This document shows, in pieces, positions 17,131-26,656 of a stretch of DNA of 64,000 bases. The position numbers and the translations under genes are program-made. The DNA is from Clostridium sp. TW13. Its GTDB lineage: Bacteria > Bacillota > Clostridia > Clostridiales > Clostridiaceae. The stretch's first letter is position 1; each line of letters opens with the position of its first letter. The stretch spans positions 310,001 through 374,000 of the forward strand of contig NZ_BROD01000001.1 of assembly GCF_024345225.1 (NCBI RefSeq), given 5' to 3'. The notes below the pieces were generated by a model, which made no database searches, was not told where the DNA came from, and saw only the letters and a list, made by a program, of their open reading frames with translations.

Positions 17131-18432
17131 ATGAAAATGAAAAAAACATTATGTATGGTATTAACAGGAGCACTTACAGCTGGAATGCTAGTAGGTTGTG
17201 GATCTAAATCTGCTGGTAGCAATGGAAAGAAAGATGTTACACTTAAGGTTCTAACTCAAAGAACTGATATAGTTGATACAGATTTAAAGAAATTTGGAGA
17301 TGACTATAAGGCAAAGACAGGAGTTACAATCAAATGGGAAGCAATTAAAGATTATGAAGGAGATATAAAGGTTCGTCTTAATTCAAATGACTATGGTGAT
17401 GTACTTTTATTACCAAGTACAATGCCTAAGAAAGAACTTCCTAACTTCTTTGAACCATTAGGAAAAGATACTGATTCAAAGATTAGTGAATATCAATCAA
17501 ATAAATTAAGTGCAGTTAAAGATGAAGGTAAAGATACTTACACAGTTTATGGATTATCATATGGATTAGGAGCAACAGGTATTGTTTACAACAAGGCTGT
17601 ATTTAAAAAGGCTGGAGTTGACGATACACAAATAAAAACTTTAGATCAATTCTATGCAGCTTGTGATAAAATTGCAAAAACAGGTGCAATTCCTTTAGCA
17701 ACAAACTTTAGTGCAAAATGGACATTAAGTAACTGGTATACAACTGGTTGGGCATTCAGTGGAGATAAGAATTTCCCTAACACAGTATATAAAGATTCAT
17801 CAGTATTTGATGCATCAAAGCCACTTGGACAATCATTAGAAGTTCTTTATACTCTTATAAGTAAAGGATGGACAGAAAAAGATTTAACAACAACTAACTG
17901 GGAGCAATCAAAGACTGATTTAGCAACTGGAAAAGTAGCTATGATGCCTCTAGGAACATGGGCTATTCCTCAAATGAAGGGATTAGCAACAAACAAGGAT
18001 GATATAGGATTTATGGCTTTCCCAACTAAAGATGGTAAGACATATACTATATTAAGTCCAGATTATGCATATGGTGTAAGCAGCAAATCAACTCATAAAG
18101 AAGAAGCTAAAGCATTTATGTATGCATTCCTTGATTCTGATTATGCAGCAAATAATGGATTTATACCAAACAACAAGAAGTTAACAGGTGGAGATAAGGC
18201 TCTTCAAGATTTCATTAAATCTGGTGTTAACACATTAGTTCAAGATCCAGCTAGTAAAGAAGATGATGGAAAATTTGATTTAGTAATCAACAAAGGTAAG
18301 ATTGATATCTGGGGTGGTACATTTGTTCAACCAGCAGCATTAGCAGCTAAGAAGAGCAAAGCAGATTTTGATAAAGCAATCGCAGATTTAAATAAAGCTT
18401 GGAATGATTCAAAGACATCTCAAGGATTCTAA
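17131..18432 (+). CDS. Sugar-binding lipoprotein of the mannoside importer
   Basis: A 433-residue family 1 solute-binding protein with a lipoprotein signal (MKMKKTLCMVL... lipobox LVGC, Cys at residue 23). The mature part begins with a serine/glycine/lysine linker and the strand VTLKVLTQRTDIVD. It captures the oligosaccharide for the permeases at 11774 and 12655. Its own promoter and operator allow higher expression than the permeases, as is usual for binding proteins. A strong hairpin follows the stop. It is paralogous to the anchored sensor-type protein at 3112. Confidence 0.93.
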   Translation: MKMKKTLCMVLTGALTAGMLVGCGSKSAGSNGKKDVTLKVLTQRTDIVDTDLKKFGDDYKAKTGVTIKWEAIKDYEGDIKVRLNSNDYGDVLLLPSTMPKKELPNFFEPLGKDTDSKISEYQSNKLSAVKDEGKDTYTVYGLSYGLGATGIVYNKAVFKKAGVDDTQIKTLDQFYAACDKIAKTGAIPLATNFSAKWTLSNWYTTGWAFSGDKNFPNTVYKDSSVFDASKPLGQSLEVLYTLISKGWTEKDLTTTNWEQSKTDLATGKVAMMPLGTWAIPQMKGLATNKDDIGFMAFPTKDGKTYTILSPDYAYGVSSKSTHKEEAKAFMYAFLDSDYAANNGFIPNNKKLTGGDKALQDFIKSGVNTLVQDPASKEDDGKFDLVINKGKIDIWGGTFVQPAALAAKKSKADFDKAIADLNKAWNDSKTSQGF

Positions 18433-18447
18433 TAAATTAGGATTAAA

Positions 18448-18484
18448 TAAATATAAGAAGAGTGATATACTCTTCTTATATTTA
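18448..18484 (+). terminator. Hairpin terminator after the lipoprotein gene
   Basis: A perfect 16-base stem, TAAATATAAGAAGAGT with its complement, and a 5-base loop. There is no long T-run after it. Confidence 0.75.
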
Positions 18485-18485
18485 G

Positions 18486-18532
18486 GCATCTGAAAATAAA
18501 CTAGCATATAAACCTAATTGTTTTCAGATGCC
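18486..18532 (+). repeat. Family A palindromic repeat, short form
   Basis: 47 bases with ends GCATCTGAAAA and TTTTCAGATGC. It closely matches the copy at 62331 (shared ATATAAACCTA centre). Confidence 0.7.
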
Positions 18533-18557
18533 ACATAATAAAAAAGGTGTGATAGGT

Positions 18558-19199
18558 ATGCAAGAGAATAATAGATTAGTACAAACAATACATAGTTTTT
18601 ATGCATTATTTAAAGTGAATTTTCTTTCTATGATTTTATTAGTTATAGGAGCGCTTTTTTTCACCTTTCAACCAGTTCTTAAAGCTAATTTAGTTTTAGT
18701 CAAACTGATTAAAGAAGGAAAAGTAGACGGATATAGTAATATAAGAGATAATTATCTTCCTATATTTAAAGGAGAATTCAAGAACTTTAAAAAAGACTTG
18801 ATGCCTATTCTAATTTTAATATGGCTGTCAGCATTGGTTATAATATTGAAGAAAATAAATTCTCCAATAGCTGGTGTGCTAAATTTATTTTTGGGTTACC
18901 TTTGTATAATGACAATTTTATTTTGTCTATTCTGGCAGCTTTTAAATATTCAATTACATAGTATAGAGAAAGAAGAGGGAACAATTTTAGAAGGGTTCAT
19001 ATTCATGTTTTTCAATCTAAAGAATTTTATATATAGCATTATTTTGCTAATTGCATTTATATTTGTAGGATATAAATGGCCTGTTCTAATTTTAGTAATA
19101 TTACTTCCTCTATATATTTTTATATTTTATTGTTTGAATTTAAGCAGTGTAGATAGTTTTATTGAAATAATAAAGAGAAGAAGAAAGGATCAACAATAA
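18558..19199 (+). CDS. DUF624 (YesL-like) membrane protein
   Basis: A 213-residue membrane protein with four to five predicted helices, resembling the DUF624/YesL family often found next to sugar ABC transporters in Firmicutes. The start MQENNRLVQTIHSFY follows AAGGTG. An in-frame ATG ten codons earlier lies in the arm of the family A repeat without a ribosome site. It ends in a basic tail RRRKDQQ. The molecular role is unknown; its position between the lipoprotein and the esterase ties it to mannoside uptake. Confidence 0.8.
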   Translation: MQENNRLVQTIHSFYALFKVNFLSMILLVIGALFFTFQPVLKANLVLVKLIKEGKVDGYSNIRDNYLPIFKGEFKNFKKDLMPILILIWLSALVIILKKINSPIAGVLNLFLGYLCIMTILFCLFWQLLNIQLHSIEKEEGTILEGFIFMFFNLKNFIYSIILLIAFIFVGYKWPVLILVILLPLYIFIFYCLNLSSVDSFIEIIKRRRKDQQ

Positions 19200-19236
19200 A
19201 TATATTCTATAAAAATAATTGAAAGGACAGATGGCT

Positions 19237-20355
19237 ATGGAAATCAAAATTATTGATGAAATATTAAAAAAATCTATAATTAGCAGAGGCGATACCAATA
19301 GAATAAAAAAGTTAATTCAAAAAGCTGAAAATGGACAAGACATAACTGTAGCATTTTTGGGTGGATCAATAACACAAGGATGTAATTCAAGTATCTACGA
19401 AAAATGTTATGTTGAATTAGTATATAGCTGGTTCAAAGAAAAATTTAATAATGTTAAGGTAAAACATATAAATGCAGGTGTTGGAGCTACGGGTTCCTTA
19501 ATTGGTGTTCATAGAGTTGCAAAGCAAGTATTAGATTTAAATCCCGATATAGTATTTATAGATTTTGCTGTAAATGATAAGGAAGATTATTTCTATAAAG
19601 TAGCATATGAAAGTTTAATAAGAAAAATTTTAAGCAGCAAAAGTAAGCCTGCTGTTGTTGAAATCTTCATGATAATTGAAGGCGGAATTAATATGCAAGA
19701 ACAGCAGATAGCTATAGGTAAAAACTACAATGTACCTATGATAAGTTATAGAGACGTGGTATTTGATCTGTTAACAAAAAATGAAGTTAAGTGGGAAGAA
19801 ATTTCTACAGATGAAGTTCACCCAAATGATACAGGGCATAAATTACTTTCTGAGCTTATTATAAACTATATTGAAAGTGTAATTGATGAATATAAAAATG
19901 ATAATAATATAGAAATAGATGATTCTGTATTAAGTAAAGAATGTGTTTTTGGAGACAGATACATCAATGGAATAATTGAAAATTATGCTACTACTAATGT
20001 AGAAAAAAATATTGGATTTGAAAAATGTGAAGATGGTTTTCAAGTATTTAAAAATGCTTGGAAGTTTGTAGGTTCAAAAAATGTAGCAGGTACATTGATA
20101 GCAGAAGTTGAAGGAAAAAATGTATCAATTCTATATAAAAAATCTGTAGCTGAGACAGCAGGAAAGATTACTGTAAAAATCAATGATGAAGTTAAAAACA
20201 TAGACACTTATTTTAAAGATGGCTGGGGAGATTATTCTGAAACTGAAATTTTAGTTGAAGGTAACGAAGTTAAAAAGCATAGAGTTGAAATAGAAGTGCA
20301 AAATCAAGCTAGAGATAAAGAGGTAACAATTCTAGGGTTCCTAGTATCAAAATAG
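19237..20355 (+). CDS. SGNH/GDSL carbohydrate esterase, probable manno-oligosaccharide deacetylase
   Basis: A 372-residue cytoplasmic enzyme. The SGNH blocks are present: VAFLGGSITQG (nucleophile Ser), NAGVGATGS, FIDFAVND and the Asp-His pair in STDEVHPND. A C-terminal beta-rich domain (about 240-372) resembles a carbohydrate-binding jelly roll. The layout of an N-terminal SGNH domain plus a C-terminal binding domain resembles mannan esterases of the CE17 type more than CE2. The start at 19237 is chosen because the preceding ATG is too close to AAAGGA. It would remove acetyl groups from imported manno-oligosaccharides before phosphorolysis. Confidence 0.8.
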   Translation: MEIKIIDEILKKSIISRGDTNRIKKLIQKAENGQDITVAFLGGSITQGCNSSIYEKCYVELVYSWFKEKFNNVKVKHINAGVGATGSLIGVHRVAKQVLDLNPDIVFIDFAVNDKEDYFYKVAYESLIRKILSSKSKPAVVEIFMIIEGGINMQEQQIAIGKNYNVPMISYRDVVFDLLTKNEVKWEEISTDEVHPNDTGHKLLSELIINYIESVIDEYKNDNNIEIDDSVLSKECVFGDRYINGIIENYATTNVEKNIGFEKCEDGFQVFKNAWKFVGSKNVAGTLIAEVEGKNVSILYKKSVAETAGKITVKINDEVKNIDTYFKDGWGDYSETEILVEGNEVKKHRVEIEVQNQARDKEVTILGFLVSK

Positions 20356-20469
20356 AGCATGATTAGAATTCTCAGATGATTTATATTTATAATAAATGCT
20401 GTGTTTTGTAACTAAATAAGAGACAAGTTAATCATAGATGGGTTATGGTTATGGGATAAATAAAGATTG

Positions 20470-20555
20470 TATAGAACTATTCCACTTAAATGTTGGTAGA
20501 AAAATGTCGAATTTTTGTAACTTGTCCACCAACATTATTATGGAACAGTTCTATA
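20470..20555 (-). repeat. Family B palindromic repeat, copy 1
   Basis: 86 bases with ends TATAGAACTATTCCA and TGGAACAGTTCTATA and inner arms ATGTTGGT and ACCAACAT. Its reverse complement differs from the copy at 50160 at only a handful of positions. Confidence 0.85.
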
Positions 20556-20670
20556 AAGATACAATATATCAATAAATAGCCTATGATTTAAAATGTATAA
20601 AATTTATTAAACCCATTATATTTAAAGTACAAAAAATTTAACATGTAATCCCTTATAATTATATATATTT

Positions 20671-20725
20671 GAGACTGATTTTATCATAGACGTTATTTTC
20701 TATGGTAATTCAGTCTCTTTTTTTA
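20671..20725 (+). terminator. Rho-independent terminator
   Basis: GAGACTGA with TCAGTCTC plus the inner arms ATCATAG and CTATGGT, then seven T. It probably ends the mannoside locus transcript. Confidence 0.85.
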
Positions 20726-20855
20726 TGATAGGAGACAAATAGAGTGCTTATATACAACTTACATGTAGAAAAATGCAATGTATAGGTGTTATAATGAAAC
20801 TTAAAAAGATAATAATTTATGTGGTTTCTACGCATTGTTATGAGGAGGAATAATT

Positions 20856-21359
20856 ATGTTTGATATAAAGATGTTTGATGGAATGAGTGAAAAAGATAAG
20901 CTAGACAATATGTTACTTATGCTAGAGGGATTAATTCAAGGGGATGAGCTTGGATTAACAAAGCTAAGTAATGCTTCTGCAGTGATTAATGCTATGATAG
21001 GCAGAATTAATTGGTGTGGTTTCTATTTGGTACATAATGATGAATTAATTCTTGGACCTTTTCAAGGAATGCCAGCATGTACAAAAATTCAAATAGGTAA
21101 AGGGGTATGTGGAACAGCAGCAGAAAAGCAAGAAACTCTATTAATTAAAAATGTACATGAGTTTGAAGGTCATATTGCTTGTGATGCAGCATCTAATTCA
21201 GAAGTGGTAGTTCCAATAGTTAAGGATGGAGAGTTGCTTGGGGTTTTAGACTTAGACAGTGAAGAAATTGCAAGATTTACTGACTTAGAAAAGGATTATT
21301 TAGAGAAGGCAGTGGATATACTTAACAAATATATAGATTGGAAAAGTATAATAAAATAG
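20856..21359 (+). CDS. msrC: Free methionine-(R)-sulfoxide reductase (GAF domain)
   Basis: A 167-residue single GAF-domain enzyme that reduces free Met-R-sulfoxide. The three conserved cysteines are present at about 75 (MPACTKI), 85 (GKGVCGTAA) and 109 (IACDAAS), with DLDSEEIARFTDLEKDYL near the end. It is 34 bases upstream of the alanyl-tRNA editing gene and may be co-transcribed with it. A GAGGAGGAA site precedes the ATG. Confidence 0.92.
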   Translation: MFDIKMFDGMSEKDKLDNMLLMLEGLIQGDELGLTKLSNASAVINAMIGRINWCGFYLVHNDELILGPFQGMPACTKIQIGKGVCGTAAEKQETLLIKNVHEFEGHIACDAASNSEVVVPIVKDGELLGVLDLDSEEIARFTDLEKDYLEKAVDILNKYIDWKSIIK

Positions 21360-21393
21360 AAATTCAAATAACATTTGTGCAGGAGTTGATATT

Positions 21394-22599
21394 ATGGAAA
21401 AAATCTATTATGAAGATCAATATGTAAGAGAATTTACAGCAGAGATAGAGGATATCATAGAGAAGGATGGAAAGTTTCATGTTGTTTTAGACAGAACTGC
21501 TTTTTTCCCAGGTGGAGGAGGTCAGTCTCAAGACAAAGGAATGATAGATGTACATCCAGTAATTGATGTATATGAAGAGGCTGGAGTAGTCTATCATGTA
21601 ACAGAAAAAAAGCCTATAAAAATTCATAAGGTTAAATGTGTTTTGGATTGGGAAAATAGGTTTGATGGGATGCAGCAACATTTAGGTCAGCATGTTTTGT
21701 CTGGATGCTTTTTTAAGTTATTTAATGCCAATACAGCAGGAATTCATTTGGGAAAAGAAGTTAGTACTATAGATATAATTGGTAGTATTGATGAAAAACA
21801 AGTTAGAGCAGTTGAAATTAAGGCGAATGAAGTTATACATCAAGGAATGAAGGTAGAATTCTTATGGCCAACTAAGTCTGAATTGAAAAAACTAGGTTTA
21901 AGAAGGGCACTTCCAAATACGGATGAAGCTATAAGGGTAGTAAAAATAGGAGATTTAGATATAAATGCTTGTTGTGGAGTTCATCCAAGTGATTGTAGAG
22001 ATCTTCAATTAATAAAGATTAAGAAGTGGGAAAAACATAAGAATAATACTACAAGAATAGAATTTTTAGCAGGTAAAAGAGCAGTTGAGGATTACTTTAA
22101 AAAAGATGATTTTGTAACAGAGATATGTAGATTTTTAAATTGTAATGAACTTGAAGTAACTAATGCTATAAATAATTTAACAACTCAGTTAAAGGAAGCT
22201 CTTGATGAAAATAAGAAATTAACTGAGAAGGTTGGCTCATATGAAGTTAAGGAAATACTAGAAAATGCTGAAAAAATAAAAGATATTACTGTAGTTAAGT
22301 GCTTATATACAAATGAAAATTTGAAGTATCTATCTAAGCTAGCTTCAAAGCTTGTAGATAATGAAAAAGTTATAGTTTTATTTGGAAATAAGGTAGAAGA
22401 TAAGGTGAATTTAAACTTTAGTGCGTCTAAAGATATAAAGGCTGTTAGTATGAATGACTTATTAAAAGATGCCATTACCTTGGTTGATGGAAGAGGCGGT
22501 GGAAGTGCTTTGATGGCACAAGGCGCTGGAAAAAATGTAGGTAATGCTGAATCAGCTTTGGACTATGCTTTTATGAAGATAAAAAACACTCTTGCATAG
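21394..22599 (+). CDS. Alanyl-tRNA editing protein (AlaX-L type, DHHA1 domain)
   Basis: A 401-residue free-standing editing factor that hydrolyses Ser- or Gly-tRNA-Ala. The editing core has the zinc motif HLGQH (in MQQHLGQHVLSG) and the second ligand pair CCGVHPSDC. An N-terminal beta-barrel has FFPGGGGQSQD, a coiled stretch spans about 255-290, and the C-terminal DHHA1 domain ends in GRGGGSALMAQGAG. The long form with a DHHA1 domain corresponds to AlaXp-II. It has no aminoacylation domain. Confidence 0.93.
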   Translation: MEKIYYEDQYVREFTAEIEDIIEKDGKFHVVLDRTAFFPGGGGQSQDKGMIDVHPVIDVYEEAGVVYHVTEKKPIKIHKVKCVLDWENRFDGMQQHLGQHVLSGCFFKLFNANTAGIHLGKEVSTIDIIGSIDEKQVRAVEIKANEVIHQGMKVEFLWPTKSELKKLGLRRALPNTDEAIRVVKIGDLDINACCGVHPSDCRDLQLIKIKKWEKHKNNTTRIEFLAGKRAVEDYFKKDDFVTEICRFLNCNELEVTNAINNLTTQLKEALDENKKLTEKVGSYEVKEILENAEKIKDITVVKCLYTNENLKYLSKLASKLVDNEKVIVLFGNKVEDKVNLNFSASKDIKAVSMNDLLKDAITLVDGRGGGSALMAQGAGKNVGNAESALDYAFMKIKNTLA

Positions 22600-22824
22600 T
22601 GAAACTAAATTTATAAGATATAAACATATAAAAATATAAGTAATTGTAGTTGACTTATAGTGGTTGACTAATAAAATTGAGAGAATTACACTTTAGTAGG
22701 TTGATTGTAAAAATTAACTTACTATTTTTTTTAACTAATTTAAGTATATTTGCTGATATTAAAAACAATGTACAAAAGATAGTTAAAATTATATGTATAT
22801 ACGTATTAAAGGACGGTGATAAAA

Positions 22825-24555
22825 TTGAAAAAAATTGCATATTACCTTAAGCCATATAAAAAAGAAGTGTGGCTTGCAATATTTTTTATGTGCCTAGATG
22901 TTTTGTCAGAAATTATTCAGCCACAATTAATGGCAGCTATTGTAGGTAAAGGTATACAATCGAAAAATTTATCTTACATTGTTATGATAGGTATTATAAT
23001 GATAATTTTCTCAGGAATATCTATTATAGGTGGCATAGGAAATTCTAAGTTTTCTGCCAAGTCAGGAGTAGGATTTGCAGCCAATCTTAGAAAGGGTCTT
23101 TTTTCTAAAGTTCAGACTTTTTCTTTTAAGAACATAGATGATTTTTCTACAGCTTCGTTGAGCACAAGACTTACAAATGATGTTACGCAATTACAAAATA
23201 CTGTGATAATGGGACTAAGAATTTGTGTTAAAGCTCCATTAATGTTTATTTTTGCACTTTTAATGGCTATTAGTCTGAATGCATCCCTAGCAGTTATTTT
23301 AGCTATAGTAATTCCAGTGATAATTATTGCTTTAGGAACGATTATCTATAAGGTTATGCCTTTATTTCAAAAGTTAAGGAAGTGCCTAGATGGGTTAAAT
23401 GCCAGTGTTCAAGAAAATGTAACCAATGTTCGTGTAGTTAAATCCTTTGTTAGAGAAGAATATGAAAAACAAAAGTTTTATGGAACTAACGACAAGTTAA
23501 TGAAATCATCTTTTGAGGCTATAAACATAGTGATTTTTAATATGCCAATAATGATGTTTGCAATGAATTCTGCAATTGTAGCAGTTTTGTGGTTTGGAGG
23601 TTCACAAGTTATTCATGGAACTCTTGATGTAGCCTCAATGACTGCTTTTATAAACTATATTTTTATGATTCTTATGTCATTAATGGTTCTTTCAATGATA
23701 TTTATTATGGTAACACAAGCCAGTGCTTCTTATAAACGTATTTTAGAAGTACTTAACACAGTTGTGGATCTTGAAGATGAGGCTTCAGCAAAAGATGTTG
23801 AACTTATACAAGGTGAAGTTGAATTTAAGAATGTGAGCTTTAAGTATAATCTAGAGCAAGATGAAACTATTTTAGAGAATATAAATTTTAAAGCTCATAA
23901 GGGTGAAGTTGTGGCAATCATAGGTGGGACAGGCTCAGGAAAAAGTTCACTAGTTCAATTGATTCCAAGACTTTATGATGTAACTTCTGGTGAGATTCTT
24001 ATTGATGGCAAGAATTTAATTGATTATACTATTGAATCTTTGCGTAATAACATAGGAATGGTTCTGCAGAAGAATACCTTATTTTCAGGAACTATTCGAG
24101 ATAACCTTAAGTGGGGAAATTTGAATGCAACAGATGAAGAAATAATAGAAGCAGCAAAGAATGCCCAAGCTCATGATTTTATAATGGGATTTCCTGATGG
24201 GTATGATACTTGGATTGATCAAGGTGGTGTAAATGTATCTGGAGGACAAAAGCAACGTTTATGTATTGCAAGGGCGATGCTTAAGAAACCACCTATTCTA
24301 ATTCTTGATGATAGTACTAGTGCTGTGGATACTGCTACCGAAGGTAAAATAAGGACTGCATTTAGCACTACATTGAAGGATACTACAACTTTTATAATTG
24401 CTCAAAGAATTAGTTCTGTTCAGGATGCAGATAAGATAATTGTACTTGAAGATGGTAAAATAGTGGGTTTAGGAACTCATGAAGAGCTATTAGAGAGTAA
24501 TGAGGAGTATCAGGAAATTTATAATTCACAACAAAGAAAAGAGGTGAATGCATAA
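22825..24555 (+). CDS. Heterodimeric ABC exporter, subunit with degenerate catalytic site
   Basis: A 576-residue half-transporter: six membrane helices (about 15-290) and one nucleotide-binding domain. Walker A is GGTGSGKSS, the signature VSGGQKQR is canonical, but Walker B is ILILDDSTSAVD with Asp instead of the catalytic Glu, and the switch is IIAQRIS with Gln instead of His. Such an inactive site is typical of one partner in LmrCD/BmrCD/TM287-288-like exporters. A TTG start at 22825 has better ribosome-site spacing than the GTG at 22816. The stop overlaps the next start (TAATG). Confidence 0.9.
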   Translation: MKKIAYYLKPYKKEVWLAIFFMCLDVLSEIIQPQLMAAIVGKGIQSKNLSYIVMIGIIMIIFSGISIIGGIGNSKFSAKSGVGFAANLRKGLFSKVQTFSFKNIDDFSTASLSTRLTNDVTQLQNTVIMGLRICVKAPLMFIFALLMAISLNASLAVILAIVIPVIIIALGTIIYKVMPLFQKLRKCLDGLNASVQENVTNVRVVKSFVREEYEKQKFYGTNDKLMKSSFEAINIVIFNMPIMMFAMNSAIVAVLWFGGSQVIHGTLDVASMTAFINYIFMILMSLMVLSMIFIMVTQASASYKRILEVLNTVVDLEDEASAKDVELIQGEVEFKNVSFKYNLEQDETILENINFKAHKGEVVAIIGGTGSGKSSLVQLIPRLYDVTSGEILIDGKNLIDYTIESLRNNIGMVLQKNTLFSGTIRDNLKWGNLNATDEEIIEAAKNAQAHDFIMGFPDGYDTWIDQGGVNVSGGQKQRLCIARAMLKKPPILILDDSTSAVDTATEGKIRTAFSTTLKDTTTFIIAQRISSVQDADKIIVLEDGKIVGLGTHEELLESNEEYQEIYNSQQRKEVNA

Positions 24556-26441
24556 TGAGAAAAGCAAAGAAAGAAAAACAAGAGCAAGCTTCTCAAGGTA
24601 AAAACCTTCGTAAACCTAAGAATGTGAAAAAAACAATCAAGTATTTATGGAAATATATAAGTCGTAATAAAATAGCTCTTATACTAGCATTTGCTATGGT
24701 ACTTGTTAATATAGTTACTTCATTAGCATCACTTTCGTATTTACAGCCAATAATAGATAATTTTCTTCAACCTGTTGGGGGGAACTTATCAATATCAGCA
24801 CGTTTTGCAGGACTTTTACATGGAGTTATTGTATTAGGTTCAATCTTTTTAATTGGAGTTGTGGCTGCTTATTTGCAAAGCAGACTAATGGTTATAGTTG
24901 CACAACATACTATAACTGATATCAGAAATGATTTATTTTCACATCTTCAGCAGCTTTCAGTAAGATACTTTGATTCTAATACTCATGGTGAATTGATGAG
25001 TCGTTTTACAAATGATGTGGATACTTTGTATGATGCTACACAAAATGGAATTGTTACTCTTTTTTCTAGTGCAATTACTCTAACGGGGATCTTTTCTTTA
25101 ATGATATATAGAAATTGGTTGTTAACATTGGTAGTAGTAGTTATTGCACCTTTAATAGCTATATCTGCAAGTAAGTTAATGAAAGTCAGTAGTAAATACT
25201 TTGTGGCTCAGCAGAAGAATTTAGGAGCGGTAAATGGGTATGTTGAAGAAATAATGACAGGGCAGAAAGTAGTAAAAGTATTCTGCTATGAAGAAACTGC
25301 TGAGAAAGAATTTGATAAGTTAAACAATGCTCTTTGTGAAGCAGCAACCACTGCTCAAGGGTACGCTGGAATGATGATGCCATTATCAAAAAATATTAAT
25401 TATCTTACCTATGCATTAGTTGCTGCAATAGGGGGAGTGCTTTCTGTATTTGGTCACATTAGTGTTGGAGGCTTAGTTGTATTCTTGCAGCTTACTCAAC
25501 AAATAGGAAGACCTATAAATGAAGCTTCAAATCAATATAATAGTTTAGTATCAGCAATAGCAGGTGCTGAACGTATTTTTGAAGTTATGGAAGAAAAGGT
25601 TGAAGAAAAGGATCCAGAGGATGCGTGGGAACTTATAAAAAACAATACTGGTGAATTCTTCTGGAAGCTGCCTAGTAAAGATGGAAACACAGAAAAACTT
25701 ATTCCTGTGAAAGGTGATGTTAGATTTAATAATGTGACATTCGGTTACAATGACAATAAAACTATATTAAAGGATATTTCTCTTTATGCTAAACCAGGGC
25801 AAAAAATTGCATTTGTAGGTTCTACAGGTGCAGGAAAAACAACTGTAATTAATCTATTAACAAGATTCTATGAAATAAATGAAGGTTCAGTAACAGTGGA
25901 TGGTATAGATTTAAAGCATATTAAAAAAGATAGCTTAAGAAATGCAATATCTATAGTGTTACAAGATACACATCTTTTTACGGGTACAGTAAGAGAAAAC
26001 ATTAGATATGGTAGAATTAATGCTACTGATGAAGAAATAGAAGAAGCAGCAAAGTTAGCAAGTGCACATTCCTTTATAAAACGTCTTCCTCATGGATATG
26101 ATACTATAATTGAAGGTGATGGTGCTAACTTGAGTCAAGGTCAACGTCAACTTCTAAATATAGCAAGAGCAGCAGTAGCAGATGCTCCTATTCTAATTCT
26201 TGATGAAGCAACAAGTTCTGTTGATACAAGGACTGAGCTTCATATTGAGCATGGACTAGATAGACTTATGAAGGACAGAACAACCTTTGTTATTGCTCAT
26301 AGACTTTCCACAGTTCGTAATTCTAATGCAATCATGGTTATGGATCAAGGTGAGATTATTGAACGTGGAACTCATGATGAATTGCTTGATTTAAAAGGAA
26401 GATACTATCAGTTGTATACTGGTGCTATTGAATTGGATTAA
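24555..26441 (+). CDS. Heterodimeric ABC exporter, catalytically complete subunit
   Basis: A 628-residue half-transporter with a basic N-terminal extension of about 30 residues, six membrane helices and one nucleotide-binding domain. Walker A is GSTGAGKTT, Walker B ILILDEATSSVD has the catalytic Glu, and the H-loop is VIAHRLSTV. Its signature is LSQGQRQL, deviating from LSGGQ. A deviant signature faces the partner's defective Walker site, so the pair has one working and one degenerate ATP site. The substrate is unknown; multidrug or peptide export is typical of the class. Confidence 0.9.
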   Translation: MRKAKKEKQEQASQGKNLRKPKNVKKTIKYLWKYISRNKIALILAFAMVLVNIVTSLASLSYLQPIIDNFLQPVGGNLSISARFAGLLHGVIVLGSIFLIGVVAAYLQSRLMVIVAQHTITDIRNDLFSHLQQLSVRYFDSNTHGELMSRFTNDVDTLYDATQNGIVTLFSSAITLTGIFSLMIYRNWLLTLVVVVIAPLIAISASKLMKVSSKYFVAQQKNLGAVNGYVEEIMTGQKVVKVFCYEETAEKEFDKLNNALCEAATTAQGYAGMMMPLSKNINYLTYALVAAIGGVLSVFGHISVGGLVVFLQLTQQIGRPINEASNQYNSLVSAIAGAERIFEVMEEKVEEKDPEDAWELIKNNTGEFFWKLPSKDGNTEKLIPVKGDVRFNNVTFGYNDNKTILKDISLYAKPGQKIAFVGSTGAGKTTVINLLTRFYEINEGSVTVDGIDLKHIKKDSLRNAISIVLQDTHLFTGTVRENIRYGRINATDEEIEEAAKLASAHSFIKRLPHGYDTIIEGDGANLSQGQRQLLNIARAAVADAPILILDEATSSVDTRTELHIEHGLDRLMKDRTTFVIAHRLSTVRNSNAIMVMDQGEIIERGTHDELLDLKGRYYQLYTGAIELD

Positions 26442-26454
26442 TAAGTCATATTAA

Positions 26455-26509
26455 AGCAAATAAGTTTATATGTTAATCTATTTAGACTTGTTATTTATTT
26501 TCAGATGAC
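26455..26509 (-). repeat. Family A palindromic repeat, minus orientation
   Basis: The arm ATTTATTTTCAGATGA ends the element; on the minus strand it begins TCATCTGAAAATAAATAACA, identical to the left arm of the copy at 34621. The other arm (GCAAATAAGT...) is diverged. Confidence 0.65.
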
Positions 26510-26536
26510 TAAATAGAAGTAAAATTGGAACAAAGT

Positions 26537-26592
26537 AAAGAGATAGTATTGAAGATATAACTTAGAAAGTTAATTTTCAATACTATCTTTTG
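26537..26592. terminator. Terminator between convergent ABC exporter and YdcF genes
   Basis: AAAGAGATAGTATTGAA and TTCAATACTATCTTTT form a stem of about 15 pairs with A and T tracts at its ends. Confidence 0.8.
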
Positions 26593-26656
26593 GGGTTAAT
26601 AGTTCTATTTAATAAAAAGATATGTTCATTATAGTTACTATAATTTCATTCTGAAG

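Larger units (their letters stand above)
20356..20855. other. Intergenic region without a gene
   Basis: It holds a family B repeat (20470-20555), a terminator (20671-20725) and the leader of the next gene with GAGGAGGAA. No coding sequence is supported. The 115 bases between repeat and terminator hold nothing I recognise. Confidence 0.7.

Noticed and set aside
22655-22840. 61-codon minus-strand ORF upstream of the ABC exporter
   Set aside because: It covers the exporter's promoter and start; composition is that of AT-rich spacer and no good ribosome site is present.
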